From positions 1 through 64,000 of the forward strand of contig JADJGZ010000060.1 of NCBI GenBank assembly GCA_016707785.1: a DNA stretch of 64,000 nt, given 5' to 3'. The notes under the pieces were generated by a model. That model made no database searches and was not told the DNA's origin. It worked only from the letters and a program-made list of their open reading frames with translations. Below, in pieces: positions 20,338-29,146 of this stretch (its first letter is position 1; the number at the start of each line of letters is the position of its first letter). The DNA comes from Bacteroidales bacterium. Lineage in GTDB: Bacteria > Bacteroidota > Bacteroidia > Bacteroidales > UBA4417. Made by a program: the position numbers and the translations under genes.

Positions 20338-23300
20338 TCATATTTTAAATTTCAAAGAAACCTGAATTCCCCTTTGCAGTGAAATAATTTTCAACTCAAT
20401 ACCTGATTCTTCCGCCCTTTTTTTCATATTGACAAGCCCATTCCCATGAGCAACGCGGTTATGAGAAGAAGACATGTTCTGAATTTCAAATCCGCAGCCA
20501 TCATCACTCAGGCTGATTTCACAAACCCTGTCTCTGCATCCCGCAGTCAAAACAACATTTTTTGCACCCGAATGCTTTATAGTATTATGCAATGCTTCCT
20601 TCAAGATGAGATAAGAATCATTCCTGATATTTTCAGGTAAGCGAATGGCTTCTTCCGGCATCTTTACATCTGGATGGAAGGAAATCCCATTATCATTCAA
20701 TAATTCCATCATATCATTGACTGTTTTTACCAGAAGGCTTTGCAATGAATCATTCCTTGGAGAGGTCATCCAAATAATATCTGAAATGGATTGCAGGGCG
20801 TTGCCTGTTAGACTGGTAATTTTTTTGGTCAATCGTCCGGTATCGTTTTGGGAAGGTTCCAGCATTCCTTCAAGTGTACTCGAATAGATAGAGATACTTC
20901 CCAGGGTGGAAGCGAGGTCATCATGCAGATCACGTGATAATTTCTCCCTCAGTTCCCTTTTCTCTTTGAGCGAACGACGTTTCAACACAAATTGAACAAA
21001 GTAAAGGTGAAGGATCAGTAATAAACCCATCGCGATGATTGGGCTTATAAAGAACTTATAAGAAAATGCTTCAAAAAGAAAGAAGCTGTTTACCAGGATA
21101 AATACCATAAAAATCGCAACTACTGACAAGAACTTTATCCAGTTCAACCGATCTGAGATCTTCCGGGTTCCAATAGCATAGGCTAAAAGGAGGCACATTA
21201 CAACGATAAACTTCAGGATTTCAGGCCTTCGTTCCTTATCAATGATGAGTCGTAATAAGGCTTTCCTGTAATCTGAAAGCAAGGCTTTGAAACCCTCTTC
21301 TTCAAACACTTTATAGGACTCCCCGACTTTCAGGTTTTTAATTACAAGGGTATCGGCTGAACACGGGAATTTGATTTTTGCATAAAGTTGGCCAGAAGCA
21401 ATGGCTCCAAATATCAGGGTTTTGTCGGAAGCGGAACAATACCCGTTTCCTGCGGTAACTTCCCTGTATCCTAATAAAGAATCTCTTATGCCAGGCAGCT
21501 TTGATTTAAGGTATAACCAGACTTTAGCTCCAACGGCATCACGGTTTGAACGGCTTCCTGACAAATTAAAACTCACCGACTGAGATTGTTCCGAGATATT
21601 CAGAAACAGTGTACTATTCCCTTTCACATAATTGGCGGCATACAAATCAGGATCGCCATCATTATCAAGATCTCCAACAGCACAGCCGGTTCCATAGCCA
21701 CTCAGTTCTGCGCCAAAGAGAGCTGTTACATTTTCAAAACCCTTTCCGTTAAGATTCCGGTAAAGCACATTATCCCCCACATTGGTAATATAGAGATCCT
21801 GGAAACCATCCAGGTCAAAATCAGCAAATACGGCTCCGTTCGTGTAAAGAACTTCCGATGGCAGGAAATCTACGGAACGATCAGTGAATCCACCTTTTCC
21901 ATCATTCAGGAACAGGTTATTGGGAGAATTCCGATTACCGATGAAAAGATCGGGAAATGCATCATTATTGACATCGGCAAATACAACCGCATTGCTTTTA
22001 GCGGGTACTACTTTGGAAATATCAGTGCTTTGGGAAATATCCTTAAACTTCAACTGTCCTTTTGAAGTTTCATTGAGATATAATCGATTACCCGGATACC
22101 AGAAGGAGACACAAAGATCGGGGTAGCCATCATTATTAATATCAGCAAAAGAGGCACACATTCCACCTCCCTGGCTTTCCAATCCTGCTTCCCTGGTTAC
22201 ATCCTTAAAATGAGCTGTTCCATCATTCAATAACAAATGGTTCGAACCTTCCTCGCTGGTAAGGAAAATATCCAGGTCGCCATCCAGGTCAACATCCGCC
22301 ATGGCACTGGCATTAGACCTTTGATAAAATTCGCATGCACGGTCCTTTTGGGTGGAAACATTTCTAAAAAAGCCTTCTCCCTCATTCAATAACAATTTGT
22401 TTTTAATGTTGAGGTAATTCAGATAGATATCCTGATCTCCATCATTATCAATATCAGCAGAATTCACCCCAATTTTTAACTCTGTCAGGGATTGTTCATT
22501 CCCCGGCTGGTTGGATCCTGTAGCCCTTCTTTTTTCACCCTCTTCGAAAAACCGGCTACCTGTTTTTTTATTATCATTTCCCTCCAGATGGTTGATATAA
22601 AGCCGATTGACATTAGAAATACAAACAGCGTACACATCCTTTTTCCTATCTCCATTGAAATCAGCAATGGCGACTCCATACTCATTGTCTGAACTAACAT
22701 TATAAACCAGGAGCTTCTGTGCTGAAAATCCTTTACCATCATGAATATAAGCCGGGAAGTTGGTGTTTCCCCTATAAAGTATCCGGCCATTCGAACCCGT
22801 CACCCATATTTCTCCATTTTCTGATTCTGAAATACTTTCAAAATTTTCATTGCAGTTAGAAGGCAACTGACGAAGTTGGCCATTCTTAAATTCAAGTATT
22901 ATTCCATCAATACCAGCAAGAATTATATCACCTGACGCTGTAAGCAGTATCTTCCTTGCATGTTTAATGCGTTTATCTTCAACCAGGACTTCCGGAACGG
23001 TATTTCTCAACCGGATGATTTTATTTTCCAGCAATAAACAGCCCTCATCACTATTTCTGAAGGAGAAATCCCTTACGACTTCTCCGGGATAGTATTGTTT
23101 ATAGCTACCCTTTTGATACAAGTATAATTCACCTGCAAAACTTAATGCCCAGCATTTGGATTCATCTTCACCATAAATCTTTTCTATGCTGTTTCTGGTT
23201 GGAGTGGGTGCCAAATGCCCGAAAACTCCATTTTTATAATAAGCTACCTCAGAGGTGCAGCAGAATAAACCAAAATCCTTATCGTGGAAATGTATATAAC

Positions 23301-23694
23301 TAATGACATTAGTAAATGGAGATGGAATATTTTCAAGAATGCCATCATGATAATGGTAGAGCAATGATGTGTAGGTTTCCTGACTGATACTGAACCATAT
23401 ATCATCTTTTGAAACCGGGTAAAACCTGAATATCTTACCATTTACAGGGAAATTTAATTTCTGCAAATCAGTACTATCCCATCTATATATTTTATCGGTT
23501 AAAAAAAAACAATTTTTCTGATCATCAACAAAACACTGTTGAATATCTGCTTTGGTACCTGAATTGATTTTTTTGAAGCCTTGAGAATAGGTCTTATTTG
23601 ACAATATAAACAGACAACAAACAAATAGTAACAAACCCCTGCTCAAAACAGTTGCACCCATTGAAGATGAAAATACAAGAAATCTAATTCGCAT
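20338..23694 (-). CDS. sensor histidine kinase with seven FG-GAP repeats and ASPIC/UnbV-like domain
   Basis: An 1118-residue membrane kinase. A signal/TM segment (about 18-33) is followed by a propeller-like region (40-320). Seven FG-GAP calcium loops of the D-x-D/N-x-D-G-x-x-D type start at D345, D414, D467, D518, D574, D625 and D675, as in a complete seven-bladed integrin-like propeller. Residues about 705-792 resemble the ASPIC/UnbV domain (SNRDAVGAKVWLYL, GYREVTAGNGYCSAS, ADTLVIKN). Three TM helices (827-843, 853-874, 881-903) lead to a HisKA_3-type dimerisation domain with H924 (SRDLHDDLAS). The ATPase domain has EALHN (1033-1037), DDGCGFE (1064-1070) and GNGL (1084-1087). The periplasmic part likely senses a ligand or protein in a Ca-dependent way. 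The regulator follows 58 bp downstream. Confidence 0.9.
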   Translation of the reverse strand: MRIRFLVFSSSMGATVLSRGLLLFVCCLFILSNKTYSQGFKKINSGTKADIQQCFVDDQKNCFFLTDKIYRWDSTDLQKLNFPVNGKIFRFYPVSKDDIWFSISQETYTSLLYHYHDGILENIPSPFTNVISYIHFHDKDFGLFCCTSEVAYYKNGVFGHLAPTPTRNSIEKIYGEDESKCWALSFAGELYLYQKGSYKQYYPGEVVRDFSFRNSDEGCLLLENKIIRLRNTVPEVLVEDKRIKHARKILLTASGDIILAGIDGIILEFKNGQLRQLPSNCNENFESISESENGEIWVTGSNGRILYRGNTNFPAYIHDGKGFSAQKLLVYNVSSDNEYGVAIADFNGDRKKDVYAVCISNVNRLYINHLEGNDNKKTGSRFFEEGEKRRATGSNQPGNEQSLTELKIGVNSADIDNDGDQDIYLNYLNIKNKLLLNEGEGFFRNVSTQKDRACEFYQRSNASAMADVDLDGDLDIFLTSEEGSNHLLLNDGTAHFKDVTREAGLESQGGGMCASFADINNDGYPDLCVSFWYPGNRLYLNETSKGQLKFKDISQSTDISKVVPAKSNAVVFADVNNDAFPDLFIGNRNSPNNLFLNDGKGGFTDRSVDFLPSEVLYTNGAVFADFDLDGFQDLYITNVGDNVLYRNLNGKGFENVTALFGAELSGYGTGCAVGDLDNDGDPDLYAANYVKGNSTLFLNISEQSQSVSFNLSGSRSNRDAVGAKVWLYLKSKLPGIRDSLLGYREVTAGNGYCSASDKTLIFGAIASGQLYAKIKFPCSADTLVIKNLKVGESYKVFEEEGFKALLSDYRKALLRLIIDKERRPEILKFIVVMCLLLAYAIGTRKISDRLNWIKFLSVVAIFMVFILVNSFFLFEAFSYKFFISPIIAMGLLLILHLYFVQFVLKRRSLKEKRELREKLSRDLHDDLASTLGSISIYSSTLEGMLEPSQNDTGRLTKKITSLTGNALQSISDIIWMTSPRNDSLQSLLVKTVNDMMELLNDNGISFHPDVKMPEEAIRLPENIRNDSYLILKEALHNTIKHSGAKNVVLTAGCRDRVCEISLSDDGCGFEIQNMSSSHNRVAHGNGLVNMKKRAEESGIELKIISLQRGIQVSLKFKI

Positions 23695-23786
23695 TTCTCA
23701 GGACTCTTATAATAACAATATTGTCAAAACGAATAACCTGGTTGCCATCCTCAAATGTATAAATATTGACTCAAAGAGAAATGAAA

Positions 23787-23833
23787 GATTCTTATATTTG
23801 GTATTCATTTTCAACACTTACTATCGATTTTCA
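23787..23833 (+). promoter_or_regulatory. conserved leader block with TATATTTG box
   Basis: A near-identical copy of 15795-15842, with TATATTTG at 23793-23800. It lies about 75 bp before the start codon at 23876, whereas the first copy lies about 125 bp before its gene. Confidence 0.45.
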
Positions 23834-23875
23834 ATCATAATAATCAAATATCCTCGAATTCTATACCTCCTTCGC

Positions 23876-24496
23876 ATGAAAACCTCATTCATAATTGTAT
23901 TTTTATTTCTTTCTGCATTTGCCAAAGCCCAATGGTATGAAGGTAGTGTGCTGTATTTAGACGGCACCATAGAGAAAGGCTATATAAAATATTTTGAGGA
24001 CGCCAGGAAAAGTGATGTTAATTTCAAATCTATTCCTGGAGAGAAAAGTAAGAATATTAAAAGTGAACAACTAAAAGAAATCCGGTTCATAAACGATAAA
24101 GGTGAAAACATCACCTATTTAAAATTACAACCGACATCTCATTATTCAAATATCAAAAACTCTTATATGGATCAATCCAAGACATGGTTTTCACTTTACT
24201 ATCGAGGTGAATTTGATGTTGTGTGCCAGAAATCAAATATTTTGAACTATTACATACATATGCCAGGTAATGACAGTGCAATTCATATTCATATGGTCAA
24301 TAAAGGATGGTATTTCAGGAATCAATTCCGGAAGCATGCAGAACAATTCTTTCAAGAAGCAGCTAAAGTAATTTTCAAATATAAGTGCAGTACAATGTCA
24401 AAAGATATTCAGGATAAGACCTTCCTACCTCTAACCATTGATGAACTGATTGAATATTACGAAAAGAATTGTGCAACAATAACCACCTGTCTTTAA
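23876..24496 (+). CDS. exported hypothetical protein, paralogue of 15935-16537
   Basis: The start at 23876 was chosen because it aligns with the paralogue's start and signal peptide (MKTSFIIVFLFLSAFAKAQW). A longer frame from 23798 would add a non-homologous leader. The product is 206 residues. Conserved blocks with the first copy are QWYEGS/TL, KGYIKYF-DAR, LKEIRFIND, TWFSLYYRGEFDVV and the C-terminal TIDELIEYYEKNCAT. The middle is more divergent. The family is unknown. Duplication together with the upstream region is evident. Confidence 0.75.
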   Translation: MKTSFIIVFLFLSAFAKAQWYEGSVLYLDGTIEKGYIKYFEDARKSDVNFKSIPGEKSKNIKSEQLKEIRFINDKGENITYLKLQPTSHYSNIKNSYMDQSKTWFSLYYRGEFDVVCQKSNILNYYIHMPGNDSAIHIHMVNKGWYFRNQFRKHAEQFFQEAAKVIFKYKCSTMSKDIQDKTFLPLTIDELIEYYEKNCATITTCL

Positions 24497-24568
24497 CAAA
24501 CTTCTGTCAAGAGCCGGGTAAACGTGGAAAATACTTATTTTGGAGATCCAAAATAAATAGACAAGAAC

Positions 24569-25216
24569 ATGACTAGGATTAAAATATGTTGCATTGGTTC
24601 CGTCTCAGAAGCCAGGATGGCCATCGCTCTGGGCGCAAATGCCCTTGGGCTTGTCGGTAAAATGCCCAGCGGACCAGGAGTGATCCCCGATGAAACTATT
24701 GCTGGCATTGCCAGGGTTATTCCGCCCGGACTCTCCTCCTTTCTTCTCACAAGTGAAACAAATGCAGAAGCTGTGATTGCTCATCATCGCAGGACCCATA
24801 CAAATACTATTCAGTTGGTTGACACCCTCTCTTTTGGGGAATACCCGTTGCTGAAAGAGGAAATGCCAGCAATCAGGATTGTGCAGGTAATTCATGTGTT
24901 GAATGAGCAATCTGTTGAAGATGCACTACTTATGACTCAGCATGTGGATGCCCTTCTGCTGGATAGCGGCAATCCATTCCTGGCAATTAAGGAATTGGGA
25001 GGAACAGGAAGGGTGCATAACTGGTTATTAAGCAGGGAAATCGTAAAACAATCGCCTATCCCTGTATTTCTTGCAGGAGGGCTGAATGCTGATAATGTCA
25101 GAGAAGCCATTGACATTGTTCAACCTTTTGGGGTAGATGTGTGCAGTGGTGTCAGAACCAATGGAATGCTGGATGAATTAAAACTTGAAGCTTTTATTAA
25201 AGCAGCCGGCTTGTGA
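24569..25216 (+). CDS. TrpF-family protein (phosphoribosylanthranilate isomerase-like)
   Basis: A 215-residue TIM-barrel protein. The opening RIKICCIGSVSEARMA corresponds to the KICGIT motif of TrpF, with the catalytic Cys at residue 7 kept but the following Gly replaced by Cys. The general-acid Asp is present in VDALLLDSG. The phosphate-binding loops read GGTGRVHNW, LAGGLNADNV and GVDVCSGVR, all typical. Known TrpF converts N-(5-phosphoribosyl)anthranilate to CdRP in tryptophan synthesis. No other trp gene is near, so it may be an orphan paralogue with a different substrate. Confidence 0.75.
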   Translation: MTRIKICCIGSVSEARMAIALGANALGLVGKMPSGPGVIPDETIAGIARVIPPGLSSFLLTSETNAEAVIAHHRRTHTNTIQLVDTLSFGEYPLLKEEMPAIRIVQVIHVLNEQSVEDALLMTQHVDALLLDSGNPFLAIKELGGTGRVHNWLLSREIVKQSPIPVFLAGGLNADNVREAIDIVQPFGVDVCSGVRTNGMLDELKLEAFIKAAGL

Positions 25217-25290
25217 AGAAGGAGTAATAGGATGATCTCAGGCTAAACTCCTGATCGAATTATATACATAAAAGACATATCAAAAAAATC

Positions 25291-25329
25291 AGGCTGTTTC
25301 AAAAGCATCATTTACTTTTGAAACAGCCT
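25291..25329 (-). terminator. strong intrinsic terminator, 15-bp perfect stem
   Basis: 25291-25305 (AGGCTGTTTCAAAAG) pairs perfectly with 25315-25329 around a 9-nt loop. On the minus strand a GATTTTTTTG run follows, so it ends the lipoprotein gene at 25361. It may also stop read-through from the convergent TrpF-family gene. Confidence 0.85.
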
Positions 25330-25360
25330 ATTCATGCTGATAGTTTAAGAAACTACCGGT

Positions 25361-26074
25361 TTACTTTTTGGCAACCTTTGCTTTCTCCATGATGACAGCA
25401 TAGGAATATCCGGCACCAAAATCTTTATTGAGGGTAATGGGTCCTTCAACCACAACAAAATCACCCACACTGGCTTCATCAGGTGTAGTAACGGTAAGGT
25501 CGTACTCACCACCAAAACTGGTTCCATCCTGGATATGCAGCCAGTTACTGCCCATAATCTGTGTATTCACCTTCACAACCTGTCCGCTAACCTTAATGGT
25601 TTTGCCGGAGAAAGAATTTCTCTTTTCAAGGAGTTGTGCAATGGTAGTTCCACCCTCTACAGGTTCAATTTTAACAGTTACCTGTTCGGGAGCTGCTTTC
25701 TGAGAACCGGGGGAAACGGCTGGCTTTCCATTGGACATTGCTATGGGTTGATCGCTGAATGTCTGTACAAAGAAGATCTTTTCAAAAGTTCTTTTCAATT
25801 CCTTGGATGTGAAGTTATCCATCTGCATATCTTGCACATAATAGTAAGTCCCGCCCTTTTTGACTTCCTGTTTGGTAATAGCAATCCATAATTCCTGATC
25901 ATTCTCAGTGCCCCTCAGGTAAGTGTAGTTGCCTGTTTGGAGGACTTCCTCCACCTCTATCTTATGGGTTCCGGGGGCAAGCGCCACTTCATCACCCTTA
26001 TTTTTAGATTTACATGATACCATGACCATAAGGATTCCTATGACCAGGAGAGTAATCGTTGTATTTAATTTCAT
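25361..26074 (-). CDS. lipoprotein with OB-fold domain
   Basis: The start at 26074 (MKLNTTITLLVIGILMVMVSC) places a clean lipoprotein signal at the N terminus, with lipidated C21. The frame extends 16 codons further upstream without purpose. The product is 237 residues. The N-terminal half contains a beta-rich domain (GTHKIEVEEVLQTGNYTYLR, ELWIAITK). After a Pro/Ala/Gly linker, the second half (about 145-235) reads like an OB-fold nucleic-acid-binding-type domain: TIKVSGQVVKVN, NWLHIQDGTS, VGDFVVVEGPI. Such proteins are common in Bacteroidota; their role is unclear. It is monocistronic with its own terminator. Confidence 0.75.
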   Translation of the reverse strand: MKLNTTITLLVIGILMVMVSCKSKNKGDEVALAPGTHKIEVEEVLQTGNYTYLRGTENDQELWIAITKQEVKKGGTYYYVQDMQMDNFTSKELKRTFEKIFFVQTFSDQPIAMSNGKPAVSPGSQKAAPEQVTVKIEPVEGGTTIAQLLEKRNSFSGKTIKVSGQVVKVNTQIMGSNWLHIQDGTSFGGEYDLTVTTPDEASVGDFVVVEGPITLNKDFGAGYSYAVIMEKAKVAKK

Positions 26075-26221
26075 ATGATTTATTGATTTATATTGGACGA
26101 CAAAGATATTTATAAATCTCAATGTATGTATAGATACAATAAGAAGTTAAGAAATGGGATTATAAAGAGCCATATTTCCTGCAAAAAGGTAAGTTTGTTG
26201 AGATCTTAAGAATTCAGTAGT

Positions 26222-27892
26222 ATGGAATGGTTGAATGACTTGCTTTGGAAGGAATCTGTTGCCCAAACCATTATCCTTTACAGTTTTGTAATTGCAATAG
26301 GAGTCGCCCTGGGAAAAGTAAAATTTTACAATATCTCCCTCGGGATCACTTTTGTGTTGTTTGCAGGGATTGCTGCCGGACATTTTGGGTTTTCCGTGAA
26401 TCATGAAATTCTTGATTTTGCAAAGGATTTTGGGTTAATCCTTTTTGTTTTTTCGATAGGCTTACAGGTCGGGCCCGGGTTTTTCTCTTCCTTCCGCAAA
26501 GGGGGATTCACGCTGAATATACTGGCAATGGCAGTTATATTCCTTGGTGTAGCCGTTACCATTGTGTTGCATTATCTCACAGGAATCTCCATGCCAATGA
26601 TGGTAGGCATACTTTCCGGTGCTGTTACCAATACGCCGGGCCTGGGTGCCGCTCAGCAAGCGCTTAAGGATGTTTCATCCACCGGGATTGCAGGAGAATT
26701 CCCGAATATCGGCCTGGGATATGCGGTTGCTTATCCTTTTGGTGTTGTTGGAATCATACTTACCATGCTGATAATCCGGAAGGTTTCACATGCTGATGTG
26801 GCAGCTGAAATAGAGCAGTATAACAAGGATCAGTTTCCGGAAGAATCGGCACCGGAGAAGGTAAGCATTGTGGTTACCAATGAAATGATTTCCGGTAAAA
26901 AAGTTGCAGAGCTTAAACCTTTACTAGCCAACGACACCGTAGTTTCACGAATTTTCAGGGAAGGTGAAGTACAATCCGCACAATCCGAATCCACCTTACT
27001 ACTGAATGACATCATACTGATGGTCGCAAAAAAAGGTGATATCCCAACACTTATAAAGCTTTTTGGAAAAAAAAGTGAGTTGGACCTTTCCAGTCAGCCT
27101 GGCAGACTCATGTCAAAGCAGGTCCTGGCAACCAACCCTTCCATTTCCGGCCGATCACTTGAATCCCTCAAACTGAGGACCCGCTTTGGGATCAATATTA
27201 CCAGGATTTACAGGTCAGGCATTGAGTTGGTAGCCTCTCCCCGATTGAAGCTTCAGTTGGGCGATAAACTGACTATCGTAGGTGAAGAAAGCTCTATTGA
27301 AAGTGCGGCCCGGGTACTTGGGAATTCTTTGAAACGATTAAATGAGCCTAATCTTTTCCCGATATTTATTGGAATCCTGCTTGGAGTATTGATCGGGAGC
27401 ATCCCTTTTGCAGTCCCGGGAATTCCTACACCCATAAAGCTTGGACTTGCAGGCGGACCTTTAATTGTAGCTATATTCCTTAGCAAATTCGGATATAAAC
27501 TCTCCCTCACCTCCTACACCACACCCAGTGCCAACCTGATGCTAAGAGAAGTAGGGATCGTACTTTTTCTTGCCAGTGTCGGGATAAAAGCCGGGGAGAA
27601 ATTCATCCCGACCTTACTTTCAGGCGATGGATTCATCTGGATGGGTTATGGAGCCGTCATCACCCTGCTCCCTATTCTAATCGTTGGACTGATTGCCAAA
27701 ATGATCTTGAAAAAAGATTTCTTTGAAGTCTGCGGACTTGTTTCAGGCAGTATGACTGATCCTCCGGCCCTTGCTTTTGCCAATTCCATTACACAATCGG
27801 AAACCCCGGCAGTTGCCTATGCCACTGTTTATCCGCTTGTGATGTTCCTTAGAATCATATCTGCACAGCTCCTGGTTATGGCCTTTTCATAG
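26222..27892 (+). CDS. AspT/YidE/YbjL-family transporter
   Basis: A 556-residue membrane protein with the duplicated architecture of the aspartate:alanine antiporter family. About five to six TM helices come first (10-180), then two cytoplasmic RCK_C/TrkA-C domains (about 205-280 and 290-370), then five to six more TM helices (375-556). Each half carries the family's glycine-rich repeat: GAVTNTPGLGAAQQAL in the first and GSMTDPPALAFANS in the second. In characterised members the protein exchanges small organic acids or amino acids; the substrate here is unknown. The genes around it give no hint. Confidence 0.9.
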   Translation: MEWLNDLLWKESVAQTIILYSFVIAIGVALGKVKFYNISLGITFVLFAGIAAGHFGFSVNHEILDFAKDFGLILFVFSIGLQVGPGFFSSFRKGGFTLNILAMAVIFLGVAVTIVLHYLTGISMPMMVGILSGAVTNTPGLGAAQQALKDVSSTGIAGEFPNIGLGYAVAYPFGVVGIILTMLIIRKVSHADVAAEIEQYNKDQFPEESAPEKVSIVVTNEMISGKKVAELKPLLANDTVVSRIFREGEVQSAQSESTLLLNDIILMVAKKGDIPTLIKLFGKKSELDLSSQPGRLMSKQVLATNPSISGRSLESLKLRTRFGINITRIYRSGIELVASPRLKLQLGDKLTIVGEESSIESAARVLGNSLKRLNEPNLFPIFIGILLGVLIGSIPFAVPGIPTPIKLGLAGGPLIVAIFLSKFGYKLSLTSYTTPSANLMLREVGIVLFLASVGIKAGEKFIPTLLSGDGFIWMGYGAVITLLPILIVGLIAKMILKKDFFEVCGLVSGSMTDPPALAFANSITQSETPAVAYATVYPLVMFLRIISAQLLVMAFS

Positions 27893-28011
27893 AGAGTCTG
27901 ATTTAAACAAATCCATTGAGGTTTGTGTTATGCTTTCAGACCTAAGCATTATTTAAACATTTGAATTTATATTTAATCAAGTACTTCATCCACTGATCGA
28001 AGCAAAATACT

Positions 28012-28512
28012 ATGAAAGCATTTGAAAAGAGCATTGAAAAATTCATTCTTTACAGCCGATGGCTGCAAGCACCTATATATCTTGGGCTCATTATTGCATC
28101 AGTAGCCTATTCAATTCATTTCATTATTGAACTGATTGGAGTAATTGCTGCATTTGATACCTATAACCAAACTACCTTCATGATGGCTATTTTGGGTTTG
28201 ATAGACATATCAATGGTGATAAATCTTTTGTTTGTAGTCATTATCGGAGGATACTGGACCTTTGTGAGCAAAATTGAACTCTCGAAAGATGAAGATGAGC
28301 TGGACTACCTGGGTAAAATGACTGCAAGTGGTCTTAAAATTAAGCTTATCGTATCATTGGTCAGTATTTCCGGGGTGCATTTGCTCGAGACTTTCATCAA
28401 CATCAAGAACTTTACCACTGAACAAGTCATTTTAAAAATCTCCATCCATCTTGTGTTCATCGTTTCGGCATTACTGCTGGCCTGGACGGATAAAATTCAG
28501 AAGGCGCATTAA
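28012..28512 (+). CDS. UPF0114 family membrane protein
   Basis: A 166-residue protein with four TM helices (about 20-42, 58-85, 110-128, 137-158). The opening FEKSIEKFILYSRWLQAPIY, followed by LGL, and the segment LIDISMVINLLFVVIIGGYW are hallmarks of the UPF0114/YqhA family (TIGR00645-like). Its function is unknown. It lies 119 bp after the transporter gene on the same strand, too far to prove co-transcription. Confidence 0.85.
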   Translation: MKAFEKSIEKFILYSRWLQAPIYLGLIIASVAYSIHFIIELIGVIAAFDTYNQTTFMMAILGLIDISMVINLLFVVIIGGYWTFVSKIELSKDEDELDYLGKMTASGLKIKLIVSLVSISGVHLLETFINIKNFTTEQVILKISIHLVFIVSALLLAWTDKIQKAH

Positions 28513-28579
28513 TTCCAAAAATGTTGTGAATTGCTTTTAGATTGCACTTTTGATTGACTAAGCAAATGTCTCATTGTTG

Positions 28580-28650
28580 AATGTCGGATGTCGGATGTCG
28601 GATGTCGGATGTCGGATGTCGGATGTCGGATGTGGAATGTTGAATGTCGA
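28580..28650. repeat. heptanucleotide tandem array, unit GATGTCG
   Basis: About eight copies of GATGTCG, degenerating at both ends to GAATGTT-like units. It lies in a 630-bp stretch without genes between UPF0114 and the PD40 protein. Confidence 0.9.
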
Positions 28651-28663
28651 AGGCTTCTTCTGT

Positions 28664-28763
28664 AAATTGATCAAACTCAAATTTTTTCTAACCAAATCGC
28701 CTTGTCTACCCTTCGACTAAACTCAGTGTGACATCAAAAACTCATTCTTCCTCTCTCCCATTC
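28664..28763. repeat. 100-bp direct repeat, copy 1
   Basis: Matches 28942-29041 with few differences. It contains TTTTTTCTAACCAAATCGCC, then CTTGTCTACCCTTCGACTAA and CTCAGTGTGACATC. The CCCTTCGACT-CTCAG-GTGACA core resembles an intergenic palindromic sequence I recall from other environmental genomes (from memory, unverified). Confidence 0.85.
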
Positions 28764-28867
28764 TCTCCCTCTCCCATTCTCTTCCTCTCCCATTTCCTTT
28801 CTCCCCATCCCCCATCTCCTATCTCCCTTCTCTCAATTTTCAAATTGACTAATTCCCTCATCTCCAA

Positions 28868-28941
28868 GCCAAAGGCTTCCCTTCGGGAAATTGTCAAATT
28901 GTCGAATCGTCGAATCGTCGAGCCATAGGCTTCCCTTCGGG
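28868..28941 (-). repeat. two copies of the CCCGAAGGG-AGCC short repeat
   Basis: GCCAAAGGCTTCCCTTCGGG at 28868-28887 and GCCATAGGCTTCCCTTCGGG at 28922-28941, in the minus orientation relative to the copies at 31961 and 37199. Both are followed by AAATTG. A GTCGAATC 8-bp tandem lies between them. Confidence 0.75.
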
Positions 28942-29041
28942 AAATTGATCAATACTCAAATTTTTTCTAACCAAATCGCCTTGTCTACCCTTCGACTAAG
29001 CTCAGTGTGACATCAAAATCTCATTCTTCCCCTCTCCCATT
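28942..29041. repeat. 100-bp direct repeat, copy 2
   Basis: Second copy of 28664-28763. The remainder up to 29140 is CT-rich low-complexity DNA with CTCCTAAT and TTTTCAAA 8-bp units. No gene is seen in 28513-29146. Confidence 0.85.
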
Positions 29042-29146
29042 CACCCCCTCTCCCATTCACCCCATTTCCTTTTCTCCACATCTCCTATTCTCCTAATCTC
29101 CTAATCTCCTAATTTTCAAATTTTCAAATTTTCAAATTGTAATCCC

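Noticed and set aside
28728..28928. Plus-strand frame of 66 codons
   Set aside because: It translates CT-rich low-complexity and repeat DNA (Ser/Pro-rich).
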